A stretch of DNA of 64,000 bases, taken from assembly GCA_963736575.1 (NCBI GenBank), contig CAVTPD010000003.1, forward strand, positions 1,178,001 through 1,242,000, given 5' to 3'. Below are positions 42,865 to 50,776 of the stretch, in pieces; positions within the stretch are counted from its first letter, which is position 1; each line of letters starts with the position of its first letter. The translations under genes were made by a program, and so were the position numbers. The notes beneath the pieces were generated by a model. That model saw only the letters and a list, made by a program, of their open reading frames with translations, did not search any database and was not told the DNA's origin. This DNA comes from CAVTPD01 sp963736575. Lineage in GTDB: Bacteria > Bacteroidota > Bacteroidia > Cytophagales > JAAEPT01.

Positions 42865-45285
42865 ATGATTTATAGGTTTCTAACATTATTGCTAATATTC
42901 TTTTACTCTTCTATTTACGCGCAAAAAATTCCTTTTCATGGGGAAGTAATCGATCAAAACAACGCGCCAATTCCATTAGCATTAATTATAATTTCGGACT
43001 CTATTAAAACACAAACCAACCTAGACGGGCATTTCCATATTAATTTAGAACCCAGAAATTATACGGTAAAAATCACTATGCTTGGTTTTAAAGACAAAGA
43101 GACCAATATCAATCTTATCCCAAATGCAGGTGAATTTAATTTCGTATTAAAAGAAGACCTTTTTAATATGAATGAAGTGGTGGTGACAGCAACCAGAGAT
43201 TATGTTAAAAAACAAAACACACCCATAATTGTTAACATAACAGATGACCAAACGTTTAATGCGGTACAAGCGGTAAGTTTATCGGAAGGTATTGCCTACC
43301 AACCAGGCTTACGATTAGAGACAAATTGCCAAAATTGTGGGTTCACTCAGTTACGAATTAACGGTTTACAAGGCCCTTATTCTCAAATTTTAATTAACGG
43401 AAAACCTGTTTTTAGTGCTTTAAATGGAGTTTATGGCTTAGAGCAAATTCCTACAGCCATGATAGACCGGGTAGAAGTTGTAAAAGGCGGTGGTTCTGCT
43501 TTATACGGTTCTAATGCTATTGCGGGAACCGTAAACATTATTACTAAAAAACCGGAAGAAGATTTTTTTCAGCTGAAGAGTAATTCTGCAATTATTGATG
43601 GGCAAAGTTGGGACAATTCGTTACAAATGAACGGCGCAGTAGTAAATCCTGAACAAACTTCGGGGGCTTCATTTTTCGGGATAATTAGAGAACGGTCACC
43701 GTACGATGCTAATGGAGATGGTTTTTCGGAAATGACTAAAATTCATAACCTTTCTTTGGGAACAAATTTGTTCTACAAGCCTACCGAAAAAAGCGAACTG
43801 AATTTAGACATTTATGGTATTTCGGAAGAAAGAAGAGGCGGTAATCTATTTGATAAACCACCACATGAGACTGACATTACCGAATGGCTGGATCATAAAA
43901 TTATTGGTGCCCAATTGGGGTATGAGCTACTGTCTGAAAATCAGAAGAACCGATATTCCGTATACGTTTCAGGACAAAAAACAGTAAGAAACAGTTATTA
44001 CGGAGGTGGTGGAAATGTAGCGATTCCCACCTTAGATAATAATTCTACAGCTGCCGATTCTATAGCGGTATTACAAGCTTTCACGGATAGAGAAATTAGT
44101 TTAAAAGGGTATGGTTTAACCAACGATTACACCTTTGTAGCAGGGTTTCAGTTTACGCATCATATTGATTCTTTATTCGGAAGAAAAGCATCTTTTGTAA
44201 GTGGTGTAGAAAATAAAAACAACAATACAGTTGACGAAATAACGGGTTATAACCGCTTAACAGACCAGCAAGTTAATAATTTGGGCGTGTATACACAATT
44301 GAGTTTTATGCCTTTTAAAAAGACCACTTTGCTTTTGGGACTTCGGTACGATTATAATTTTATTGAAGGAAATTACCGTTTGGGCACTACGTATTCCGAA
44401 CAAAATTCCATTCACTTAAATGTATTAAGTCCGCGAGTAAATATTATGCAGGATATTGGTAAAAATCTAAAATTTAGAGTTGGTTATGCACGAGGTTTTA
44501 GAACACCACAAGCCTTTGATGAGGATTTACATTTAGCTATTGTTGGTGGAGATATTCAGTTTATTGTATTGGATGGTGATCTTAACCCTGAAATTTCACA
44601 TGCTTTTACTTCTTCTTTAAGCTACACTACCGATTTTGGTAAAATGCAAGCGATGTTCACTGCCGATGCTTTTTATACCGTATTAAACCATGCGTTTGTG
44701 AATGAAGCACTGGCCCAGCAACCTTCTGACGAATACAAATTAATGGTGAAAAGAAACAGCAACGGTGCTTTTGTAAGAGGCGTAAATTTAGAAGCCGCTT
44801 TGGCTACGTCTAGAAATGTGAAACTCCAGATGGGCTCAACCTTACAACAAGCTTTGTATAACGAAGAGGAAATAATCTGGTCGGCCAAAAACAATGCACA
44901 AGCAGATGTAACTACCAAACAGATGTTGCGGTCTCCCAATATATACGGCTACTTTACCGCTATCTACACCTACCGAAAATTTTGGGATATTGCTTTAACC
45001 GGCATTTACACTGGCCCTATGAAAGCGGCTCATATAGTTGATCCGCAAACACAATACACGGTGATTGAAACAACTCCTAGTTTTTTTGAAGGCAACATTA
45101 AGCTTTCTAGAAAACTTCCGTTTAAAAATAATTTAGAAATGGAAATTAGTGCGGGTGTTCAAAATATTTTCAATTCTTACCAAAGCGATTTTGATACAGG
45201 AGCTAATAGAGATGCCAATTATATTTACGGACCAGGAAGACCGAGAACGTTTTTTGTAGGTCTTAAAATTGGAAACAGTTTATAA
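42865..45285 (+). CDS. TonB-dependent receptor, probably for a metal complex
   Basis: The 806-residue receptor has a signal peptide (1-19), a carboxypeptidase-regulatory-like domain (about 22-95), a plug domain (about 105-235) and a barrel to the C-terminus. The plug holds TNCQNCGFTQLRINGL, GPYSQILINGKPVFS and GGGSALYGSNAIAGTVNII. The CxxC pair in the plug (C152 and C155) is notable. A DtxR-like palindrome in the promoter region suggests iron or manganese control, but the substrate is unknown. Apt follows after 30 bases and may be co-transcribed. Confidence 0.9.
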   Translation: MIYRFLTLLLIFFYSSIYAQKIPFHGEVIDQNNAPIPLALIIISDSIKTQTNLDGHFHINLEPRNYTVKITMLGFKDKETNINLIPNAGEFNFVLKEDLFNMNEVVVTATRDYVKKQNTPIIVNITDDQTFNAVQAVSLSEGIAYQPGLRLETNCQNCGFTQLRINGLQGPYSQILINGKPVFSALNGVYGLEQIPTAMIDRVEVVKGGGSALYGSNAIAGTVNIITKKPEEDFFQLKSNSAIIDGQSWDNSLQMNGAVVNPEQTSGASFFGIIRERSPYDANGDGFSEMTKIHNLSLGTNLFYKPTEKSELNLDIYGISEERRGGNLFDKPPHETDITEWLDHKIIGAQLGYELLSENQKNRYSVYVSGQKTVRNSYYGGGGNVAIPTLDNNSTAADSIAVLQAFTDREISLKGYGLTNDYTFVAGFQFTHHIDSLFGRKASFVSGVENKNNNTVDEITGYNRLTDQQVNNLGVYTQLSFMPFKKTTLLLGLRYDYNFIEGNYRLGTTYSEQNSIHLNVLSPRVNIMQDIGKNLKFRVGYARGFRTPQAFDEDLHLAIVGGDIQFIVLDGDLNPEISHAFTSSLSYTTDFGKMQAMFTADAFYTVLNHAFVNEALAQQPSDEYKLMVKRNSNGAFVRGVNLEAALATSRNVKLQMGSTLQQALYNEEEIIWSAKNNAQADVTTKQMLRSPNIYGYFTAIYTYRKFWDIALTGIYTGPMKAAHIVDPQTQYTVIETTPSFFEGNIKLSRKLPFKNNLEMEISAGVQNIFNSYQSDFDTGANRDANYIYGPGRPRTFFVGLKIGNSL

Positions 45286-45315
45286 AAGTCCAATTTTGTT
45301 GGCAAATCGGTAATA

Positions 45316-45840
45316 ATGGAACAGAAGATTAAAAGTGCTATCAGAGATGTTTTAGATTTCCCCAAAGCGGGAATCATTTTTAAAGACATAACACCCATCT
45401 TTCAGAATTCTGAATTATGTGTAGAAGTGATAGATTATTTATATCAATCGGTAAAACACTTAGAAATTGATGCCGTTGCCGGGATTGAAGCCAGAGGATT
45501 TTTATTTGGCCCACAGTTGGCTATTCGATTAGGGGTTCCGTTTATTCCGGTAAGAAAAGCAGGTAAACTTCCTTATAAAACCGTTCAATATAATTATGAT
45601 TTAGAATACGGTTCTGCTACTATAGAAATGCATGAAGATGCTATAGAAAAAGGCGCTAAAGTATTAATTCACGATGATTTATTAGCTACTGGAGGAACAG
45701 CGGATGCAGCTGCGGAATTAATAAAAAAGCTGCACGGTGAGGTAGCAGCTTTCTCATTTATGGTGAATTTAGATTTTCTTAACGGAAAAGAGCTGTTGGC
45801 AAAGCATAGCAAAAACATCTTTGCTGCGGCAAGCTATTAA
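45316..45840 (+). CDS. apt: Adenine phosphoribosyltransferase
   Basis: The 174-residue purine salvage enzyme makes AMP from adenine and PRPP. The PRPP-binding motif VLIHDDLLATGGT (about residues 116-128) is intact, as are the N-terminal FPKAGIIFKDITP and the catalytic-loop AGIEARGFLFG. The length is normal. The stop overlaps the end of the convergent transporter gene by four bases. Confidence 0.95.
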   Translation: MEQKIKSAIRDVLDFPKAGIIFKDITPIFQNSELCVEVIDYLYQSVKHLEIDAVAGIEARGFLFGPQLAIRLGVPFIPVRKAGKLPYKTVQYNYDLEYGSATIEMHEDAIEKGAKVLIHDDLLATGGTADAAAELIKKLHGEVAAFSFMVNLDFLNGKELLAKHSKNIFAAASY

Positions 45841-47090
45841 ATCATTAAATGTTCTTTCTCTTTGTATTTGTAGCCCCATATTCCGTATAAAAATATAAAA
45901 GCATAACAACCAATTGGTATCCAAAGAGCTACTTTAAGATCTGGTATTTGATTAAAAATCCAAAGTATAGCCGCGCCACCAACAATGCCGGCTATTAATA
46001 AACCAGAAGCTCTTGCCGAAAGCCTTCCCATACCGTGTGTGCCCAAATAGAAAATAATTGGGAACATAATGGAGTTGAAGAAACCAATGCCTAAAATAAA
46101 CATCATACTTGGTACCGATTTACTTACCATAGAGAACACTAAGAAAGCTATAGCAAAAACACTACAAGCAGCTAACATCTTGTTGGCAGAAACTCTTCTA
46201 GATACATAACTACCTACAAATCTACCTACCATTGCACCACCCCAGTAATAAGGAATAATGTATCCAATAAAACTTTTAAAATTGGTGAGTTGCAATTCCT
46301 CTAGAATATATTCATCTAGCTTGTTACCAATAGATACTTCTGCACCTACATAAAAACAAATAGCCAATGCCCCTAAAACAACATGTTTGTATTGGAAGAC
46401 TGAAGTTCTAGTATCGTCCTTTATATTGGTAGGAACTTCATTAAATTTATTTAGCTGTGGTAAATCCGAAAAGTTAATGAATATGGCCATACCAATGAAA
46501 ATCACAGTAAAAAGCACATACGGCAATACCACCAATTCAGATTTGAAAATGGCAATTTGTTCTAAATCATCTAAGTGGTGGGGTTGGGCATCTCTAATTA
46601 GTGTACCAATTAAAGGGGCCATCCAAGTACCAAAAGAGTTTAAAGCTTGTCCAAATAATAATCTACTAGGACCACCTTCATAATCACCTACTAAAACAAT
46701 ATACATGTTAGCAGAAACCTGAATAATTGCTATACCAGAAGCTAAAAGAAACGTGCCTAGAACAATTAATTCATAACTCAACTCACGGGCACCAAGAACC
46801 ATAGGGAAAACAGCGGCTGCCGAAATATATAGACCAACCTTAATTGCTTCTTTAAAACCAATTTTTTCTATAATAAGACTAGCGGGATAACCGATAAGCA
46901 TATAAACCCCAAAGAAAATATAGGTTAGTAAATCGGCTTCGACTGAGGTTAAATTTAAACCCAAAACAAGTTCATCTAACAAAAAACCGTTAATTACTGT
47001 AACAAAACCCCAAAGAAGGAATGTGACAATAATTAAACGTAAAGAACCACTATAATTTAAATATATATCTCTGCTTCTCTTTTCCGTCAT
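45837..47090 (-). CDS. MFS transporter, FucP/GluP-like sugar symporter
   Basis: This 417-residue protein has about 12 membrane helices. FLLWGFVTVINGFLLDEL near the N-terminus and LASGIAIIQVSANMYIVLVG followed by FGQALNSFGTWMAPLIGTL (about 118-165) mark the FucP/GluP branch of proton-sugar symporters. The exact sugar is not readable. It is divergent from the saccharopine dehydrogenase-like gene across 142 bases and overlaps the end of apt. Confidence 0.87.
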   Translation of the reverse strand: MTEKRSRDIYLNYSGSLRLIIVTFLLWGFVTVINGFLLDELVLGLNLTSVEADLLTYIFFGVYMLIGYPASLIIEKIGFKEAIKVGLYISAAAVFPMVLGARELSYELIVLGTFLLASGIAIIQVSANMYIVLVGDYEGGPSRLLFGQALNSFGTWMAPLIGTLIRDAQPHHLDDLEQIAIFKSELVVLPYVLFTVIFIGMAIFINFSDLPQLNKFNEVPTNIKDDTRTSVFQYKHVVLGALAICFYVGAEVSIGNKLDEYILEELQLTNFKSFIGYIIPYYWGGAMVGRFVGSYVSRRVSANKMLAACSVFAIAFLVFSMVSKSVPSMMFILGIGFFNSIMFPIIFYLGTHGMGRLSARASGLLIAGIVGGAAILWIFNQIPDLKVALWIPIGCYAFIFLYGIWGYKYKEKEHLMI

Positions 47091-47232
47091 TATTTAAATA
47101 TATTAACTCTTTGTATTACCTCATTTTACAATGAATATCCTAAATTAACTTTTAGTATATAAAAAGTTACATTTATTTTCATTGAAATTTTCACCCAAAA
47201 AGCGTACCATTTAAGAAAATGGTTTTTGATAC

Positions 47233-48438
47233 ATGAAGATAGGAATAATTAAAGAAGAAAAGATACCCCAAGACTTTAGAGTAGCCTTTACTCCCAAACA
47301 TTGTCAGCAACTAAAGCGTGATTTTAATCTAGATGTTAAAGTAGAACCTAGTACAATCAGATGTTTTGGAGATGCGCTCTATGAAGAAACGGGAACAACA
47401 CTTTCTAATGAATTAGAGGACAGGGATGTACTATTTGGTGTAAAAGAGGTGCCTATAGACTCATTAGTGGCTAATAAAACCTACTTTTTCTTTTCACATA
47501 CCATTAAAAAGCAGCCATACAATAAAAAATTATTGCAAGCTGTTTTAGAGAAAAAAATCACCCTAATCGATTACGAGTGTCTGAAAGATAAATACAATCA
47601 ACGTGTGGTAGCCTTTGGTAGATTTGCAGGAATTGTAGGTGCTTACAATGGTTTATTAGCCTACGGGAAAAAGTACAATTCTTACATGCTAAAACCCGCA
47701 AATGAGTGTTTAGATCTAGAAGAACTATGGGTTGAACTTCAAAAAGTTGAATTACCAAAAGGACTAAAAATATTATTAACTGGCGCAGGACGTGTAGCCA
47801 AAGGCGCTATTGAAGTACTGAAAAAAGCTAAAGTTAAAGGCGTTCAGGAAAGCGACTATTTTGTGCACCAGAACGATCCAATATTTATCCAGCTGGATTC
47901 TGATGCGTATAATCAAAAAATAGAGAAGCCAGATACGGAATTCGATTTCATGAATTTCTATACCAATCCCAACCAATACCAATCTACCTTTTACCGCTTT
48001 TTGCCGGTAACAGATATATTAATTGCGGGTGCTTTCTGGGACCCAAATGCACCTGTTCTATTTTCTGAAGAAGATGTTCAGTCTGAAGATTTTAAGATTA
48101 AGGTAATTGCAGACATCACGTGTGATATACAAGGTTCTGTGCCAACCACATTACGGTCTACTACCATTGATGATGGCTATTACGATATCAACCGAACTTC
48201 ATTTTCGGAAGAAAAAGCGTATTCTAACGAAGACAATATTACGGTAATGGCCATTGATAATTTACCCTGCGAGGTTCCAAGGGATGCTTCTAAAAGCTTT
48301 GGTGACCAGTTGATAAAATCGGTAATTCCAGAATTATTAAAAGGTGAAGATTCTGAAATGATCAAAAAAGCTACCATTGCTAAAAACGGTCAATTGACCA
48401 GTTATTTCAGCTATTTAACAGATTACGTTCAGGATTAA
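47233..48438 (+). CDS. Saccharopine/alanine dehydrogenase family NAD-dependent oxidoreductase
   Basis: The 401-residue protein has the N-terminal alanine dehydrogenase/PNT-like domain (MKIGIIKEEKIPQDFRVAF) and a Rossmann-like domain with GAGRVAKGAIEVL at about residues 184-196. DITCDIQGSVPTT near 296 is typical of the lysine-forming saccharopine dehydrogenase/alanine dehydrogenase group. The substrate is not certain: lysine/saccharopine metabolism is most likely by family. The stop codon lies in the loop of a strong terminator hairpin. Confidence 0.8.
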   Translation: MKIGIIKEEKIPQDFRVAFTPKHCQQLKRDFNLDVKVEPSTIRCFGDALYEETGTTLSNELEDRDVLFGVKEVPIDSLVANKTYFFFSHTIKKQPYNKKLLQAVLEKKITLIDYECLKDKYNQRVVAFGRFAGIVGAYNGLLAYGKKYNSYMLKPANECLDLEELWVELQKVELPKGLKILLTGAGRVAKGAIEVLKKAKVKGVQESDYFVHQNDPIFIQLDSDAYNQKIEKPDTEFDFMNFYTNPNQYQSTFYRFLPVTDILIAGAFWDPNAPVLFSEEDVQSEDFKIKVIADITCDIQGSVPTTLRSTTIDDGYYDINRTSFSEEKAYSNEDNITVMAIDNLPCEVPRDASKSFGDQLIKSVIPELLKGEDSEMIKKATIAKNGQLTSYFSYLTDYVQD

Positions 48439-48454
48439 CTTCCTGAACGTTTTT
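48425..48454 (+). terminator. Terminator overlapping the stop of the saccharopine dehydrogenase-like gene
   Basis: ACGTTCAGGA (48425-48434) pairs perfectly with TCCTGAACGT (48441-48450), followed by TTTT. The TAA stop codon (48436-48438) is in the six-base loop, so the hairpin is partly coding. Confidence 0.85.
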
Positions 48455-48514
48455 GGTTTAAAAATTAATTCTACACTTTGTCGGTATTCCTTCTTTTAAG
48501 AAGTTCTCACTCCT

Positions 48515-48522
48515 TAAATTTG
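48515..48522 (+). promoter_or_regulatory. TAnnTTTG box upstream of thiH
   Basis: TAAATTTG is an exact match to the Bacteroidota -7 box, 27 bases before the thiH ATG and downstream of the terminator. No good TTG is seen at the expected -33 position. Confidence 0.4.
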
Positions 48523-48549
48523 TTGACTAACCCTTACTGAAAGGCCTGA

Positions 48550-49674
48550 ATGAGTTTTCAATCATTATTTGATACATACAACTGGGACGAAGTAAAACAG
48601 AGCATTTATTCCAAAACATCGGCTGAAGTTCTGCATGCCATCCACAAAAATGGCAAACGTTCTTTAGAAGATTTTAAGGCTTTAATATCTCCGTCGGCGG
48701 CTCCTTATTTAGAGGAAATGGCCAAAAAAAGCCGAGAGATTACCCAAAAGCGTTTTGGTAAAACCATGCAAATGTATATTCCTCTTTATCTTTCGAACGA
48801 ATGCCAAAACATTTGTACGTATTGCGGGTTCAGTATGGACAATAAATTACCACGGAAAACTTTAACCGATCAGGAAATTTTAGACGAAGTGGCCGTAATT
48901 AAATCACATGGATTTGAGCATGTGTTATTAGTTACTGGAGAAGCCAATAAAACGGTGGGCGTAGATTATCTGGAAAATGCCATTAAGTTAATAAAGCCGC
49001 ATTTCGCAAATATTTCTATTGAAGTACAACCTTTGGAAGAAGACGAATATGCACGCCTTGGAAAACACGGTTTGCATACCGTTTTGGTATATCAAGAAAC
49101 CTATCACCGAGAAGATTATAAAATTCACCACCCAAAAGGAAAAAAATCGAACTTCGATTGGCGTTTAGCTACGCCCGAACGTTTGGGAAATGCCGAAGTG
49201 TACAAAATGGGTTTGGGTGTTTTAATTGGTTTAGAAGATTGGCGCACCGATTCATTAATGTGTGCTATGCATTTAATCTATTTAGAAAAGCATTTCTGGA
49301 AATCGAAATATTCCATTTCTTTCCCACGTTTACGTCCGTTTTCTGGTGGTTTAGAACCGAAAGTAGACATGAGCGACCGTGAATTGGTACAACTAATTTG
49401 TGCCTATCGGATTTTTGACGAAGAAGTAGAACTTTCGCTATCCACCAGAGAATCCGAAAAGTTTAGAAACCACGTTCTTCAATTGGGTATTACATCTATT
49501 TCTGCCGGTTCTAAAACCGATCCCGGTGGTTACACCAACAAAGAAGCCTTAGAACAATTCGAAATTTCCGACGAAAGAACGCCTGCTGAAATGGCCGAAG
49601 TAATTCGTTCACAAGGTTATGAAGTAGTTTGGAAAGATTGGGACCACAGCTATCAAGAAAATGTCGCTCACTAA
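48550..49674 (+). CDS. thiH: 2-iminoacetate synthase (tyrosine lyase)
   Basis: The 374-residue radical SAM enzyme splits tyrosine into p-cresol and dehydroglycine for the thiazole of thiamine. The iron-sulfur cysteines are C85, C89 and C92 in CQNICTYCGF. LLVTGEANKTVG, EVQPLEEDEY and VYQETYH match ThiH, and the C-terminal ISAGSKTDPGGY is as expected. The gene overlaps the ThiF-like gene by 14 bases. The other usual partners (thiS, thiC, thiE, thiG) are not in the window. Confidence 0.93.
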   Translation: MSFQSLFDTYNWDEVKQSIYSKTSAEVLHAIHKNGKRSLEDFKALISPSAAPYLEEMAKKSREITQKRFGKTMQMYIPLYLSNECQNICTYCGFSMDNKLPRKTLTDQEILDEVAVIKSHGFEHVLLVTGEANKTVGVDYLENAIKLIKPHFANISIEVQPLEEDEYARLGKHGLHTVLVYQETYHREDYKIHHPKGKKSNFDWRLATPERLGNAEVYKMGLGVLIGLEDWRTDSLMCAMHLIYLEKHFWKSKYSISFPRLRPFSGGLEPKVDMSDRELVQLICAYRIFDEEVELSLSTRESEKFRNHVLQLGITSISAGSKTDPGGYTNKEALEQFEISDERTPAEMAEVIRSQGYEVVWKDWDHSYQENVAH

Positions 49675-50773
49675 AGAAGAACTAGCCCGCTACAACCGCC
49701 ATATTATTTTACCCGAACTGGGATTAGAAGGACAGGAAAAACTCAAAAATGCGGCTGTACTTGTCATTGGTTCCGGTGGATTAGGTTCTCCGGTTTTGCA
49801 ATATTTGAACGCCGCGGGTGTTGGTAAAATTGGCATTGTAGAAGACGATGTGGTTGACCGTTCCAACTTACAACGTCAGATTCTTTTTCCTGAAAACTCA
49901 ATAGGCAGAAGCAAAGCCGATGTTGCCGAAGAATTTTTACAAGCCCGAAATTCGTTTACAAAAACCAAAACATACTATACGAGATTAAGTAAAAGAAACG
50001 CCTTAGAAATCATAAAAGACTATGATTTAGTAGTAGACGGCACCGATAATTTTGCCACCCGTTATTTGATTAACGATGCTTGCGTAATTTTAAAGAAACC
50101 CTTCGTTTACGGTTCAATTTTTAAATTCGAAGGGCAGATTAGTGTGTTTAATTACCAAGGTGGGCCAACGTATCGTTGTCTTTTTCCGGAACCACCCGAA
50201 GCCGGAAGTGTGCCTTCTTGCTCACAAATTGGTGTAATAGGAGTTTTGCCAGGTGTAATTGGTACTATGCAAGCTAACGAAGCCATTAAAGTTATTACCG
50301 GAATTGGCGAACCTCTTAGCGGGAAATTGTACAGCATAAATTTGTTGGACATGAAAAGCCAAACGTTTGGTTTTTTTGCTGAACCTGAAAATTTAGAAAT
50401 CACAGAATTGATGGACAGCTACGAAGATTTTTGTGGAACAAACCAAGCACTAGAAATGAAATCACTTTCTGTAGACGAAGCCCTAGAAAAAATCACTTCG
50501 GAAGAATGGAATATTATAGATGTACGCGAGCCCTTTGAATACGAAATTGCCGCTTTAAACAACAGTATTTTAATTCCATTGAATCAAATTCCCGGAGCAG
50601 TTAATAAAATTGATCGCAATAAACCAACTGTGGTATATTGCCATCACGGCATGCGAAGCGCCCAAGCCATTCAATTTTTACAAGACGAATACGGTTACAA
50701 CAACTTGTATAATCTAGAAGGTGGTATAGACCAATGGTCATTAGAAATTGATAACAGCGTGGAGAGGTATTAA
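49661..50773 (+). CDS. ThiF/MoeB E1-like adenylyltransferase with rhodanese domain
   Basis: The 370-residue protein activates the C-terminal Gly-Gly of a sulfur carrier (ThiS or MoaD). The N-terminal part has the nucleotide-binding GSGGLGS (37-43), RSNLQRQILF and the YRCLFPEPPEAGSVPSC segment with the catalytic-type cysteine. A C-terminal rhodanese domain (about 270-370) has DVREPFEYE and the active-site loop YCHHGMRS. Zinc-binding CxxC pairs of classic MoeB are not seen. Overlap with thiH indicates a thiamine role, so thiF is the likely function; MoeB is the alternative. Confidence 0.88.
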   Translation: MSLTKEELARYNRHIILPELGLEGQEKLKNAAVLVIGSGGLGSPVLQYLNAAGVGKIGIVEDDVVDRSNLQRQILFPENSIGRSKADVAEEFLQARNSFTKTKTYYTRLSKRNALEIIKDYDLVVDGTDNFATRYLINDACVILKKPFVYGSIFKFEGQISVFNYQGGPTYRCLFPEPPEAGSVPSCSQIGVIGVLPGVIGTMQANEAIKVITGIGEPLSGKLYSINLLDMKSQTFGFFAEPENLEITELMDSYEDFCGTNQALEMKSLSVDEALEKITSEEWNIIDVREPFEYEIAALNNSILIPLNQIPGAVNKIDRNKPTVVYCHHGMRSAQAIQFLQDEYGYNNLYNLEGGIDQWSLEIDNSVERY

Positions 50774-50776
50774 TTT

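Noticed and set aside
48439..48549. TPP riboswitch before thiH
   Set aside because: The gap of 111 bases has no thi-box CTGAGA or matching P2-P5 helices, only a terminator tail and a TAnnTTTG box.
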